A stretch of 64,000 nucleotides of DNA from Comamonas antarctica (lineage in GTDB: Bacteria > Pseudomonadota > Gammaproteobacteria > Burkholderiales > Burkholderiaceae_C). Under the pieces are notes generated by a model that saw only the letters and a program-made list of their open reading frames with translations, ran no database searches and was not told the origin of the DNA. Of the stretch, positions 18,091-27,759 are shown one piece after another. Made by a program: the position numbers and the translations under genes. The stretch covers positions 111,732 to 175,731 of the forward strand of contig NZ_CP054842.1 in assembly GCF_013363755.1 (NCBI RefSeq), given 5' to 3'. Every line of letters begins with the position of its first letter. The first letter of the stretch is position 1.

Positions 18091-18204
18091 GATTGAAGCT
18101 CCTAACGAAGGTGGATGGAATTTGCATCTCTCATGCCTGGGTCGGGCGTTGAGGTGATGTGTTCATCTTAGGGAGCGCAACCCAACAGAATCTGGACCGC
18201 CCGA

Positions 18205-18218
18205 TGACAATGTTGTCA
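18205..18218. promoter_or_regulatory. CusR-like box
   Basis: TGACAATGTTGTCA is a perfect 14-bp palindrome equal to the core of the CusR/CopR binding site (TGACAANNTTGTCA). It lies over the end of the kinase gene and upstream of the DUF4148 gene. Confidence 0.65.
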
Positions 18219-19625
18219 GCTTGATGGTAGTGAGCCCCGGTGAGGAAACACCAAGGAGAAGCAGGTTAGCCCGTGGCCCGACGTCGCCGTGACACGGCCG
18301 CCGTGGGCTTGTGCGATGGCGCGTGTGATGGCCAGGCCCAGCCCGGAGCCATCGGAGTCCGGATGAGCCCTGGAAGCATCGGCGCGGTAGAAGCGGTCGA
18401 ACAGCCGGGGCAGGATCTTGGCATCAATGTCGGCCCCAGTGTTCTCCACGGCCACTGTCGTGGTTTGTGCCGTGCTGGTGATACGGATGGTGATGACGCC
18501 GGCCTCGGGCGTGTAACGCGCAGCATTGGACAGCAGGTTGCTCACCGCACGGCGGAACATCAGGCGATCGCCTTCGACCTCGCCGTCACCTTCCAGCTGG
18601 AGCCGGATGCGTTTTTCCTCGGCAACTGCCTCATAAAACTCCAGCAACGCCAGCGCGTCCTGCCGGGCGGAAAACCGCTCCTTGTGCGGCAGATCCACGC
18701 CGCGCTCGGTCTTGGCCAAGAACAGCATGTCCGACACCATGCGTGCCAAACGCTGAAATTCCTCGGCATTGGAAGCCAGGATGTCGCGATACTTTGCGGC
18801 ATCGCGCTTGGTCACCAACGCCACCTGTGTCTGCGTCAGCAGATTGCTGATGGGGGTCCGCAACTCATGAGCCAGGTCCGACGAGAAGTCGGTCAGGCGC
18901 CGAAAGTCCTCCTGCAGGCGATCCAGCATACGGTTCAGCTCTTGCGCCAGGTCGGCCATTTCCACCGGCACGGCCTCAACTGGCATGCGCTCGGATAACT
19001 TCTGGCCTGTGACCACCGCTGCGCGAGACTTCATTTCACGCAGAGGTGCCAGTCCTTGGCGTGCTGCGAGCCAGGATAGTAGACCGCACACGATGATGGC
19101 TGCGATCACGTAGAACGTCAGACTGCTGCGCAGCCCATTGAGGAATTGGGTATGGTGTTTTGTATCCGCTGCTATCAAAACCTGCAACGCTGATGCGGAG
19201 TAAGCCGGGGCAGTTCCAAAGCTCAATGTGTGGAACTCGATATCCTGGTGACGCCAAACCCCGAAAATACTCTTCTCCTCGGTGCTCAGGACATCGCCGC
19301 TTTGCACATTGAGGTTGGATGCTGAAGATTGAAAAACGGTCTCTCCCGGGGTGTTCTGCACTAGGACATAGAGATCATGGTGATAGTTCAAAGCTTCGCT
19401 CAAGCGCAAGCTTGCGTCGTTCACTGAGTTTGCATTGTTAAGAATTTCCTCGATCAAATGCCGCTTTTCCTGCAGAGCCATCCGGTCCATTTCGACGAAA
19501 TGCTGCTCAATTTCCACCAGAAAAAGACCTCCCAACCCAAGCACCACTAAAGCGGCCACGACGGTAAAAAAAAGGGTTAAACGGCGGGTCAGCGAAAGCT
19601 TGCCCAAACGCAATTTCGACTCCAC
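18216..19625 (-). CDS. cusS: CusS/CopS-type heavy-metal sensor histidine kinase
   Basis: A 469-residue membrane kinase. Two TM helices (about 15-37 and 170-190) flank a periplasmic sensor domain. A HAMP segment follows, then the dimerisation helix with DFSSDLAHELRTPISNLLTQ holding the phosphorylated His. The ATPase domain shows LLSNAARYTPEAG (N box) and FDRFYRADASRA with GSGLGLAITRAIAQAHGG (F and G2 boxes). This is the heavy-metal kinase subfamily. It directly follows the response regulator gene with no gap. It would sense periplasmic Cu(I) or Ag(I). Confidence 0.93.
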   Translation of the reverse strand: MESKLRLGKLSLTRRLTLFFTVVAALVVLGLGGLFLVEIEQHFVEMDRMALQEKRHLIEEILNNANSVNDASLRLSEALNYHHDLYVLVQNTPGETVFQSSASNLNVQSGDVLSTEEKSIFGVWRHQDIEFHTLSFGTAPAYSASALQVLIAADTKHHTQFLNGLRSSLTFYVIAAIIVCGLLSWLAARQGLAPLREMKSRAAVVTGQKLSERMPVEAVPVEMADLAQELNRMLDRLQEDFRRLTDFSSDLAHELRTPISNLLTQTQVALVTKRDAAKYRDILASNAEEFQRLARMVSDMLFLAKTERGVDLPHKERFSARQDALALLEFYEAVAEEKRIRLQLEGDGEVEGDRLMFRRAVSNLLSNAARYTPEAGVITIRITSTAQTTTVAVENTGADIDAKILPRLFDRFYRADASRAHPDSDGSGLGLAITRAIAQAHGGRVTATSGHGLTCFSLVFPHRGSLPSS

Positions 19626-20309
19626 CTATTCCTCCTCTGGCACGTCCAGCACATAGCCCATGCCGCGCACGGTCTGGATGAGCTTGACTGGTTGCCCGTC
19701 ATCAATCTTCACGCGCAGGCGTCGCATCGCCACTTCGATGACGTTGGTGTCGCTGTCAAAGTTCATGTCCCACACCTGCGATGCGATCAGGGAACGTGGC
19801 AGCACTTCACCGTGACGGCGCATCAGCAGCTCCAGCAGACCGAACTCCTTGGCGGTCAGGTCCACACGCTTGTGATTTCTGGAAACGCGGCGGCGCAGCA
19901 AATCCAGTTCCAGGTCGGCCACTCGCAGCACGGTGCTCTCGTTGCCAGGGTGGCCGCGCCGCAGAATGATCCGCACCCTCGCCAGTAACTCGGCAAACGA
20001 GAACGGCTTGACAAGGTAGTCGTCGGCCCCGAGTTCCAGTCCTTTGACACGATCTTCCACTTGATCACGGGCAGTCAGGAACAGGACGGGCATTCCCATC
20101 CCCCGGTCACGAAGGGATTGCAGCACTTGCCAGCCATTCAGGCCAGGCAGCATGACATCCAGGATCAGCAAGTCATATTCGCCCTGCAGGGCCATATGCA
20201 GGCCGTCCGCGCCGTTGGCCACGAGGTCGGAAATGTATCCGGCTTCTGTCAACCCCTGGCGCAGATACTCACCCGTTTTGGGCTCGTCTTCGACGATCAA
20301 TATTTTCAC
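19626..20309 (-). CDS. cusR: CusR/CopR-type response regulator
   Basis: A 227-residue OmpR-family regulator. The receiver domain begins [20 protein letters not shown] and has the phospho-acceptor Asp in [15 protein letters not shown] and the Lys in [12 protein letters not shown]. The C-terminal winged helix ends with [20 protein letters not shown] and GYVLDVPEE. The start is GTG at 20309 with GGAG upstream; a longer frame to 20447 reaches into the promoter. The regulator faces the copper oxidase operon at 20468 across a 158-bp divergent promoter region. Confidence 0.93.
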   Translation of the reverse strand: MKILIVEDEPKTGEYLRQGLTEAGYISDLVANGADGLHMALQGEYDLLILDVMLPGLNGWQVLQSLRDRGMGMPVLFLTARDQVEDRVKGLELGADDYLVKPFSFAELLARVRIILRRGHPGNESTVLRVADLELDLLRRRVSRNHKRVDLTAKEFGLLELLMRRHGEVLPRSLIASQVWDMNFDSDTNVIEVAMRRLRVKIDDGQPVKLIQTVRGMGYVLDVPEEE

Positions 20310-20467
20310 GTATGGGCTCCGTTCAATGCGTTGGCCAGAGTTTGCCAAGTTTGAGGCGTTCTGACATGTAGATAACAACAATGTAATTTTCATAACACCT
20401 GAATGAAAGGGAGATCTCTTCAGAATCTCTCCATATCGTGAGATCAAAAATTCTTCTAGAGGAGACC

Positions 20468-20800
20468 ATGGTCACTTCCAATTACCTGCCGCCCTTCAGG
20501 GCTCTGTTGTCTTCGACATTCGTGTTGTTTGTGGGGGCGGCTTTCGCACAAGCTCCAGCAGATACCGCGGCGCCCAAGTCATCGCCGCTGACGACGCTGC
20601 AGTATTCGTCCCCTATCGGGGCTTACCAAGCCTATGCGGATCAACCGGTGCAGTCTTGGCGCGAAGCCAATGATCGCGTGGGCCAGATTGGGGGCTGGCG
20701 CACCTATGCCAAGGAAATCAAGATGAGTGATCCCGCGTCAGACAAAAATAGTCCCGCCAGCGACCCACATTCTGGCCATCATGGGGGAGACAAGCCATGA
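20468..20800 (+). CDS. Small secreted protein of the copper operon
   Basis: A 110-residue protein with a signal peptide cut after FAQA. The mature part contains [20 protein letters not shown] and [20 protein letters not shown], and ends in a His-rich tail ([13 protein letters not shown]) that could bind copper. AGGAG lies before the ATG at 20468. It overlaps the TolC gene behind it by 4 bp. Proteins of this pattern precede TolC and multicopper oxidase genes in several copper islands of Burkholderiales, but no function is established. Confidence 0.7.
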   Translation: MVTSNYLPPFRALLSSTFVLFVGAAFAQAPADTAAPKSSPLTTLQYSSPIGAYQAYADQPVQSWREANDRVGQIGGWRTYAKEIKMSDPASDKNSPASDPHSGHHGGDKP

Positions 20801-22227
20801 TGGGGTTGCGTGCTACTCATGCCAAACTGGCTCTGTCTGCACTCGGATTGGCAGTGCTGGCAGGATGTGCCAGCGCCAACCTGGATCAGAACATCAATCG
20901 CGTCAACGACGAGGCTGGCAACTTTACCGGCGGCAAACTCGCGTTGGCTCGTACCCAGGATGAACGCGACCAGCGTGCGCAGGCCGCTCAAGCCTTGCTG
21001 GCACAGCCTTTGGAACAGAAGGATGCTGTCCAGTTGGCCTTGGTGAACAGCCCATCCCTGCAGGCCCTTCTGGCGCAGGGTTGGGCAGAGTCGGCAAATG
21101 CCGCGCAGGTCGGGCGAATTGCCAACCCCATTTTCAGTTTTGAGCGCATGGTCGCAGGCAGCGAGCTGGAGTTGGGGCGCGCTTTATCCTTTGGCTTGCT
21201 GGATCTTTTGACTCTTCCAGCACGGCACGGCGTCGCGACCCGACGCATTGAGCAAGCGCAATTGCGCCTGACCAGTGACGTGGTAGACCAGATCACCCGT
21301 GTGCGTCAGGGTTGGGTGCGGGCCGTGGCCGCGCAGCAAACGCTCAAATACGCCAAGCAGGTCTATGAAAGCGCGGAAGCAGGAGCGGAACTGGCCAGGC
21401 GCATGCAGGCGGCTGGCAACTTCAACCGGATTACCCGTGCACGCGAGCAAGCCTTCTACGCCGATGCAGCCACCCGGCTGAGCGCCGCGCAGCACCAGGC
21501 CACGGCCAGCCGTGAAGAACTCGTGCGACTGATGGGGCTGGATGGGGCGCAGGAACAGGCGCTTAAGCTGCCAGAGCGATTGCCGGAGCTGCCTAAGCAG
21601 CCACTGGAGCCACAGACGGTCGCCTCGCAAGCAACCCAGGCACGTCTGGACATCCGTCTGGCGCAAGGCGCGTTGAATGGTGCGGCCAAGGCCCAGGGAA
21701 TGAACATGGTGACCAGTTTCACCGACATCGAACTGGAGGGGCGCCGCAATACCAGCTTTGATCGAGCCGACGGCACGCGTTCGACCGCACGCGGCTGGGA
21801 AATCGCAGTACGCCTCCCCATTTTCGACTGGGGCGGGATGCAGCGAGACGCAATGAATGCCCAAACCCTGGCGGCGGCCAACCAGCTCGAAGCCACGGTG
21901 CGCTCTGCCGGCTCCAGCCTGCGCGAAAGTTATTCAGCGTATCGCACGGCCTATGACGTGGCGCGTCACCACCGCGACGAAATCGTACCCCTGCGCAAGG
22001 TGATCTCGGAGGAAAACCAGCTTCGCTACAACGGCATGCTGATCAGCGTCTTTGAGCTATTGGCCGACGCGCGCGATCAGGTCAGCGCCGTCACGGCCGC
22101 CATTGATGCGCAGCAACAGTTCTGGCTGGCCGATGCCGCCATACAGGCATCCGTAATCGGGCGCCCCACCAACACCACGTTGTCAGTCACGTCCAGCGCG
22201 CCCAGCGCGGGCGATGCGGGCCACTAA
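20797..22227 (+). CDS. TolC-family outer-membrane lipoprotein
   Basis: A 476-residue outer-membrane factor. It has a lipoprotein signal (LALSALGLAVLAGC with the lipobox Cys at about residue 25), then AVQLALVNSPSLQALLAQGW and the second repeat LRESYSAYRTAYDVARHHRD, the two helical hairpins of the TolC fold. It is a second channel besides CusC but has no RND partner next to it. Instead it is coupled to a multicopper oxidase, the usual arrangement in CopB-less copper operons of this group. It may pair with an unlinked pump, or with CusAB. Confidence 0.9.
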   Translation: MMGLRATHAKLALSALGLAVLAGCASANLDQNINRVNDEAGNFTGGKLALARTQDERDQRAQAAQALLAQPLEQKDAVQLALVNSPSLQALLAQGWAESANAAQVGRIANPIFSFERMVAGSELELGRALSFGLLDLLTLPARHGVATRRIEQAQLRLTSDVVDQITRVRQGWVRAVAAQQTLKYAKQVYESAEAGAELARRMQAAGNFNRITRAREQAFYADAATRLSAAQHQATASREELVRLMGLDGAQEQALKLPERLPELPKQPLEPQTVASQATQARLDIRLAQGALNGAAKAQGMNMVTSFTDIELEGRRNTSFDRADGTRSTARGWEIAVRLPIFDWGGMQRDAMNAQTLAAANQLEATVRSAGSSLRESYSAYRTAYDVARHHRDEIVPLRKVISEENQLRYNGMLISVFELLADARDQVSAVTAAIDAQQQFWLADAAIQASVIGRPTNTTLSVTSSAPSAGDAGH

Positions 22228-22243
22228 AGCAAAGATTCATGTC

Positions 22244-23656
22244 ATGACATCCAGAAGAGATTTTTTCAAATATGCAGGCATCGCAGGCGGAGCGGTCGCG
22301 GCCAGCACGGTGAGCCGCGTGGCCATGGCGGCATTGCCCGAGCCGGTGATCCAGACCAGCCCGAACACCATGGCCCCTCTGGTGCCCAACTCGGGGCGGC
22401 CCTACAACCCGGTGGTCACACTCAACGGCTGGACGCTGCCGTGGCGCATGAACCAAGGCGTCAAGGAGTTTCACTTGGTGGCCGAGCCGGTGGTGCGCGA
22501 GATGGCGCCGGGCTTCAAGGCCCATTTGTGGGGCTACAACGGTCAGAGCCCCGGCCCCACGATCGAAGTGGTGGAAGGCGACCGCGTGCGCATTTTCGTC
22601 ACCAACAAGTTGCCCGAGCACACCAGTATCCACTGGCATGGTCAACGCCTGCCCAACGGCATGGATGGGGTGACCGGCCTTACACAGCCGGCCATCCCAG
22701 CTGGCAAGACCTTTGTCTACGAGTTCGTGGCGCGCCGCCCCGGCACTTTCATGTACCACCCGCATGCGGACGAGATGGTACAGATGGCCATGGGCATGAT
22801 GGGCTTCTGGGTCACGCACCCAAAAGCCAAGCACCCCCTGATCGACGAAGTGCAGCGGGATTTCTGCTTCCTGCTCAGTGCGTATGACATTGAACCAGGG
22901 GCCGCAACACCCAAGGTCGCGGAAATGACGGACTTCAACCTGTGGACATGGAACAGCCGCGTCTTTCCAGGCATCGATTCCTTGAATGTCCGCCTCAATG
23001 ACAAGGTTCGGATTCGTATGGGCAATCTCACCATGACCAATCATCCGATGCACGTGCACGGTCATGAGTTCTTGGTCACGGGCACCGATGGCGGCCCCAC
23101 GCCCAAGAGCACGCGGTGGCATGAAGTAACCACCGACGTGGCTGTGGGCCAGATGCGCCAGATCGAGTTCGTGGCCGACGAGGAAGGCGATTGGGCCTTC
23201 CACTGCCACAAGAGCCACCACACCATGAACCCCATGGGCCACGACGTTCCCACACTCATTGGCGTGGATCACAGCGGCCTTGCCAAGAAAGTCAACAAGC
23301 TCATCCCGGACTACATGGTCATGGGCGAACGCGGCATGTCTGACATGGTCGAGATGGAAATGCCAATCCCTGACAACACCATGCCCATGATGACCGGCCA
23401 GGGGCCGTTCGGATCGGTGGAGATGGGCGGGATGTTCAGCGTGCTCAAGGTGCGCAGGGAGCAGAAGCCCGGCGACTACAAGGACCCCGGCTGGTTCAAG
23501 CATCCGGCAGGCACGGTCGCGCATGAGTACACCGGCCCGATGGCCGAGCCCGCGCGCTTCAGCGCAGAGGGTGGCCAGTCCATGCCGCGCGTTCGCAAGC
23601 CTGCAACGCCGACCGAAGTCAAGGTGCGCAAGCCTACATCGCATGGCGAGCATTGA
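22244..23656 (+). CDS. Tat-exported multicopper oxidase (copper resistance)
   Basis: About 470 residues. The start MTSRRDFFKYAGIAGGAVAA has a twin-arginine motif. Copper ligands are all visible: HWHG near residue 130, HPHADEM near 175, HPMHVHGHEF near 270, and the type 1/3 segment HCHKSHHTMNPM near 325. A Met-rich part (MSDMVEMEMPIPDNTMPMM) is typical of cuprous oxidases and may bind Cu(I). An alternative ATG at 22214 overlaps the end of the TolC gene. The enzyme would oxidise Cu(I) in the periplasm to the less toxic Cu(II). The operon neighbours support this. Confidence 0.93.
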   Translation: MTSRRDFFKYAGIAGGAVAASTVSRVAMAALPEPVIQTSPNTMAPLVPNSGRPYNPVVTLNGWTLPWRMNQGVKEFHLVAEPVVREMAPGFKAHLWGYNGQSPGPTIEVVEGDRVRIFVTNKLPEHTSIHWHGQRLPNGMDGVTGLTQPAIPAGKTFVYEFVARRPGTFMYHPHADEMVQMAMGMMGFWVTHPKAKHPLIDEVQRDFCFLLSAYDIEPGAATPKVAEMTDFNLWTWNSRVFPGIDSLNVRLNDKVRIRMGNLTMTNHPMHVHGHEFLVTGTDGGPTPKSTRWHEVTTDVAVGQMRQIEFVADEEGDWAFHCHKSHHTMNPMGHDVPTLIGVDHSGLAKKVNKLIPDYMVMGERGMSDMVEMEMPIPDNTMPMMTGQGPFGSVEMGGMFSVLKVRREQKPGDYKDPGWFKHPAGTVAHEYTGPMAEPARFSAEGGQSMPRVRKPATPTEVKVRKPTSHGEH

Positions 23657-23688
23657 GTTTTCCTTCAATTTTCAACGAGAACCCATCC

Positions 23689-24180
23689 ATGAAATTCACG
23701 CAATCCACTATTCCTCAACTCTTCGCTATGGCTGCACTGGCCGCATCGGGGGCAGCCTTCGCTAGCGGCACCCATGCAGGTGGCCACGGTGACGGGGGTG
23801 AAACAGCGATTGGAAAACCCGGCGTCGTCGCCAAGGCCAGCCGCACCATCACCATCGAAATGAGCGACAACATGCGTTACACGCCGTCGAACATTCAGGT
23901 CAAACAGGGCGAAACCGTGCGCTTCATCGTCAAGAACGTCGGACAGGTCAAGCACGAACTCAGCCTGGGTACAGAGAAAGAACTGCTGGAGCACCTGGAA
24001 CAGATGAAGAAGTTCCCTGAAATGGAGCATGACGAACCCAGCAAAGTGACGTTGCAGCCTGGCAAGCAGGGCGAAATCGTCTGGCAGTTCACCAAGGCGG
24101 GCGGTGTGAACTTTGCCTGCCTGATGCCTGGTCACTATGAAGCCGGCATGAAGGGCGCTGTCCAAGTTGGCAAGAAGTAA
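23689..24180 (+). CDS. Periplasmic cupredoxin
   Basis: A 163-residue protein with a signal peptide (AMAALAASGAAFASG). The cupredoxin fold is shown by MRYTPSNIQVKQGETVRFIV and by the ligands: His in GQVKHELSLG and the C-terminal loop CLMPGHYEAGM (Cys, His, Met) of a type 1 blue copper site. A His/Gly-rich N-terminus (THAGGHGDGG) precedes it. The ATG at 23689 is preceded by GAGAA. It may pass electrons to or from the multicopper oxidase or buffer copper. It follows that gene by 32 bp. Confidence 0.9.
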   Translation: MKFTQSTIPQLFAMAALAASGAAFASGTHAGGHGDGGETAIGKPGVVAKASRTITIEMSDNMRYTPSNIQVKQGETVRFIVKNVGQVKHELSLGTEKELLEHLEQMKKFPEMEHDEPSKVTLQPGKQGEIVWQFTKAGGVNFACLMPGHYEAGMKGAVQVGKK

Positions 24181-24217
24181 TCCCCCATTGCAGCGCGTCG
24201 AACCAGGAATCCACTCC

Positions 24218-24718
24218 ATGTCATCGTCAGCTTCTCTCATGAGTCCTCAGCGACGCAGATTGCTGTTGGGAACCGTGCTCCTTGGCTCGAGCGCGCTGCC
24301 CGCCGTTGCCGCGCTGCAATCCGTTGCCGCGCTGCAATCCGTTGCCATTCAGGTCTGGAAAGACCCGAACTGCGGATGCTGTAAAGACTGGATAGTCCAT
24401 CTGCAGCAAAACGGCTTTACCGCCAGCGTGATCGACCAGGGCAACGGCGCGATGCGCAGCCGGCTGGGCATGCCGCAAAAACACGGCTCGTGCCATACCG
24501 CTCTTGTGCAAGGCTATGTGATCGAGGGCCACGTGCCTGCTGCCGATATTCGGCGCTTGCTCAAGGAAAAACCCAAGGCGCTCGGTTTAGCCGTGCCGGG
24601 GATGCCCATCGGCTCGCCCGGGATGGACGGACCGGCTTACGGCGGTCAACGCGATCCTTACAAAGTGCTGCTGATCCAAAAAGATGGATCAGTGGAAGTC
24701 TTCAACTCGTACTCGTGA
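24218..24718 (+). CDS. DUF411 metal-binding protein
   Basis: A 166-residue exported protein (signal with RRRLLLGTVLLGSSALPAVA). The DUF411 domain is shown by VWKDPNCGCCKDWIVHLQQ with the CGCC motif, HGSCHTALVQGYVIEGHVPA and GLAVPGMPIGSPGMDGP. DUF411 proteins bind copper or other soft metals in the periplasm. Near the signal cleavage site the six-residue unit ALQSVA occurs twice (18-bp tandem duplication at about 24309-24344), probably by slippage. It lies 37 bp after the cupredoxin gene and 7 bp before the CusF gene. Confidence 0.9.
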   Translation: MSSSASLMSPQRRRLLLGTVLLGSSALPAVAALQSVAALQSVAIQVWKDPNCGCCKDWIVHLQQNGFTASVIDQGNGAMRSRLGMPQKHGSCHTALVQGYVIEGHVPAADIRRLLKEKPKALGLAVPGMPIGSPGMDGPAYGGQRDPYKVLLIQKDGSVEVFNSYS

Positions 24719-24725
24719 GGTCATC

Positions 24726-25067
24726 ATGAACATCATCCAACAAATTCTTGCCATTTCCGCCGTGGCCTTGGGCGCAGCGCTGCCCATGAGCAGCTTTGCC
24801 CAGGCAACCATGGAGCCTGCCAAAACAGAAGCGGCTCAGTCGACGTCCCTGACCGATGGCGAGATCAAGAAAGTTGATCTGGATAACGGCAAGGTCACCA
24901 TCAAGCATGGCGACATCCAGCATCTGGATATGCCCGGCATGACCATGGTCTTTACCGCCAAGGACAAAAATCTGTTGTCCAACCTGAAGCTTGGCGACAA
25001 AGTGAAGTTCATGGTCGTCCAGGAGGGGGGGAAGATGATCGTCACCGATATCCAACCCGCACGCTGA
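24726..25067 (+). CDS. cusF: CusF-like periplasmic copper chaperone
   Basis: A 113-residue protein with a signal peptide (LAISAVALGAALPMSSFAQA). The CusF fold is shown by TDGEIKKVDLDNGKVTIKHG, the metal site HLDMPGMTMVFTAKD (His and two Met) and LKLGDKVKFMV. The ATG lies 4 bases after the gene upstream with GAGG in front. It binds Cu(I) or Ag(I) and can pass it to CusB. A 276-bp spacer follows in which no real gene could be recognised, although one frame stays open into the ATPase. Confidence 0.92.
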   Translation: MNIIQQILAISAVALGAALPMSSFAQATMEPAKTEAAQSTSLTDGEIKKVDLDNGKVTIKHGDIQHLDMPGMTMVFTAKDKNLLSNLKLGDKVKFMVVQEGGKMIVTDIQPAR

Positions 25068-25343
25068 TCGTGCCCTCACCATGCACTGGCCGCGCCATCG
25101 AACATGACCGCAGCCAGCTCATGGAGTGGACCAGCGATTTGTCTGCGCATCACCCGAGCGCGAACGACAAACCCAACTGGCGTGATCATGGTTGGGATGG
25201 CTTGCTTCCTGCGCCGCCGCACCATCCCAGCGGCCACACTTGGCACCCTCCTGGTGCAAGCCAGGTTCGACGTCCCAGAAGCAGGCTTGACCTTCCACCA
25301 TGGCAAGGTCCAGAGTCGAGTCAAACTCCACGAAGGCATTGAC

Positions 25344-27737
25344 ATGAGCAATCACCTACATCATCACGGCACGAGGGGCTCGGCTGCCTTGGATGGGGCT
25401 CCAGCGGCAGCAGATGCTTTGCATGCAACCAATGACACGGAGTCTGAGGCCGTGCATTCCGACATTTTCTATGTCTGTCCCATGCATCCAGAAGTGCGGC
25501 AGGAGCACCCGGGTCGCTGCCCCAAGTGCCAGATGGATCTGGTGCTCGAAGGCCAGGCGGCGCATGGCCACCATCATCACGGTCATTCTGCGGAAGAACA
25601 GCTTGCGGCGGCTTCTGCCGCAGCGCCAAAGGGTGCCCCTGCAGGCAGCATCTACACCTGCCCTATGCACCCTGAGGTGCGGCAGGACCATCCCGGCAAC
25701 TGTCCCAAGTGCGGCATGGCGCTAGAGCCCATCATCCCCCTGGACGAAGAAGACAACAGCGAACTGCGCGATTTTCAGCGCCGCTTCTGGGGGACGCTCC
25801 CCCTCACGCTGATCGTTGCTATCCTGGCCATGTTCGGCCATCGCCTAGGCTGGTTCGCCATGGCGACCCAGACCTGGATAGAACTGCTACTTTCGCTGCC
25901 CGTGGTGTTGTGGACCGGCTGGCCCTTTTTCGTGCGGGGCTGGCAGTCCATCGTCCATCGCAGCCCGAACATGTGGACGCTGATCAGCCTGGGCACGATG
26001 GCCGCTTTTGCCTACAGCGTCGTTGCAACGTTGGCGCCGGGCGTGTTTCCCGCATCGTTCGTTTCCATGGGGCGCGTGGCCGTGTACTTCGAAGCCGCCG
26101 TGGTCATTATTTCGCTGACGATGCTGGGCCAGATCCTCGAATTGAAGGCGCGCTCACAAACCTCTGCGGCCATCAAATCCTTGCTCGGACTGGCACCCAA
26201 GACCGCAAGGCGTATCAATGCCGATGGCAGCGAAGAGGACGTGCCGCTGAACCATGTCCATGTCGGCGATCTGCTGCGCGTGCGCCCCGGCGAAAAAGTA
26301 CCCGTTGATGGCGTGGTGACCGAAGGCCGCAGCGCGGTCGATGAATCCATGCTCACTGGCGAGCCCGTTCCGGTGACCAAACGCTTGGGTGATCAGCTGA
26401 TCGGCGCCACGCTCAACACCAGCGGAGCCCTGGTCATGCGTTCGGAAAAAGTCGGTGCAGCGACCGTGCTGTCGCAGATCGTGCAGATGGTGGCCAATGC
26501 CCAGCGCTCGAAGGCACCGATGCAGCGCATGGCCGACGTGGTGGCCGGCAAGTTCGTTATCGTGGTGGTACTGATTGCTGTCGCCACCTTCTTCATCTGG
26601 GGCCTGTTTGGTCCCGAGCCCAGCTGGGTGTTCGGCCTGATCAACGCCGTCGCAGTGCTGATCATCGCCTGCCCCTGTGCGCTGGGGCTGGCTACGCCGA
26701 TGTCGGTGATGGTGGCCACGGGTCGTGCTGCCACGCAAGGTGTGCTGTTCCGCGATGCTGGCGCGATCGAGAGGATGCGTGAAGTGGATACCTTGATCGT
26801 GGATAAAACAGGTACCCTGACAGAAGGTAAACCGACATTCGATACCGTCATTGCGGCCACGGGCTACATGCCCGATGAGGTATTGCGTCTGGCAGCCAGT
26901 CTGGACCAAGGCAGCGAGCATCCGCTGGCCCACGCCATCGTCAGCGCGGCACGCGCCAAAAATATGCAGCTGTCCAAGCCGATCGACTTCGATTCAGGCA
27001 GCGGTATTGGGGTGCGGGGCACCGTTGAAGGCCAGCGGCTGGCGTTGGGCAACACCGCGCTCATGGAACAGGAGGGCATCGACCTGGCCGCCTTGAAAGC
27101 CGAAGGCGAACGCCTGCGCGGCGAAGGAGCCAGCATCATGCATCTGGCCGGTGATGGTAAGTTCGCGGGCATTCTGGCCGTGACCGACCCCATCAAGGCC
27201 AGCACACCTGAAGCCATCCAGACATTGCACGACAGCGGTCTGCGCATCGTCATGGCTACTGGCGATGGCCTCACCACGGCCAAGGCCGTCGGCGCCAGGC
27301 TGCACATCGATGAAGTGCACGGCGAAGTCAAGCCCGCCGACAAGCTGGCACTGGTGGAAAAACTGCAGAAGGAAGGTCATGTCGTCGCGATGGCCGGGGA
27401 CGGCATCAACGATGCCCCGGCGCTGGCTAAAGCCGACATTGGCATTGCGATGGGTACCGGCACCGATGTAGCGATGAACAGCGGACAGATCACCCTGGTC
27501 AAGGGGGACTTGCGCGGCATCGCCGTCTCACGTGAGATTTCCATCGACACCGTGCGCAACATGCGGCAGAACTTGATGTTCGCCTTTGTCTACAACGGCA
27601 TCGGCATACCGATCGCTGCCGGCGTGCTCTATCCGTTGACCGGCTGGTTGCTGTCTCCGATGATCGCGGCATTGGCAATGAGCCTGAGTTCAGTCTCGGT
27701 CATCTTCAACGCACTGCGCTTGCGCGGCGCGAAATGA
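25344..27737 (+). CDS. Copper-exporting P1B-type ATPase with two HMBD domains
   Basis: A 797-residue CopF/SilP-like ATPase. Instead of CXXC HMA domains it has two HMBD (YHS-like) modules, [18 protein letters not shown] and [18 protein letters not shown], between His-rich stretches. It then has eight TM helices with the Cu(I) motif [13 protein letters not shown], the phosphorylation site [10 protein letters not shown], the HP motif SEHPLAHAI and the hinge AGDGINDAP. The start is MSNHLHHHG at 25344; the open frame upstream to 25104 is not plausible protein. It exports cytoplasmic copper to the periplasm. It ends only 22 bp from the convergent recombinase gene. Confidence 0.93.
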   Translation: MSNHLHHHGTRGSAALDGAPAAADALHATNDTESEAVHSDIFYVCPMHPEVRQEHPGRCPKCQMDLVLEGQAAHGHHHHGHSAEEQLAAASAAAPKGAPAGSIYTCPMHPEVRQDHPGNCPKCGMALEPIIPLDEEDNSELRDFQRRFWGTLPLTLIVAILAMFGHRLGWFAMATQTWIELLLSLPVVLWTGWPFFVRGWQSIVHRSPNMWTLISLGTMAAFAYSVVATLAPGVFPASFVSMGRVAVYFEAAVVIISLTMLGQILELKARSQTSAAIKSLLGLAPKTARRINADGSEEDVPLNHVHVGDLLRVRPGEKVPVDGVVTEGRSAVDESMLTGEPVPVTKRLGDQLIGATLNTSGALVMRSEKVGAATVLSQIVQMVANAQRSKAPMQRMADVVAGKFVIVVVLIAVATFFIWGLFGPEPSWVFGLINAVAVLIIACPCALGLATPMSVMVATGRAATQGVLFRDAGAIERMREVDTLIVDKTGTLTEGKPTFDTVIAATGYMPDEVLRLAASLDQGSEHPLAHAIVSAARAKNMQLSKPIDFDSGSGIGVRGTVEGQRLALGNTALMEQEGIDLAALKAEGERLRGEGASIMHLAGDGKFAGILAVTDPIKASTPEAIQTLHDSGLRIVMATGDGLTTAKAVGARLHIDEVHGEVKPADKLALVEKLQKEGHVVAMAGDGINDAPALAKADIGIAMGTGTDVAMNSGQITLVKGDLRGIAVSREISIDTVRNMRQNLMFAFVYNGIGIPIAAGVLYPLTGWLLSPMIAALAMSLSSVSVIFNALRLRGAK

Positions 27738-27759
27738 ACGGTTTGTGCTGTCGCCTTGA

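Noticed and set aside
20310..20467. CusR/CopR box in the divergent promoter
   Set aside because: I looked for TGACA...TGTCA or similar; only weak half-sites (TGACATGT, ATGTAAT, TTTCAT...ATGAAA) were seen, not enough to annotate.
22187..23668. 493-residue minus-strand frame opposite the multicopper oxidase
   Set aside because: Exact complement of a gene with all copper ligands; His-rich because of HWHG/HCH codons.
25104..25343. N-terminal extension of the copper ATPase
   Set aside because: The frame is open but the translation is unlike any ATPase start, and a normal start with His-rich residues exists at 25344.
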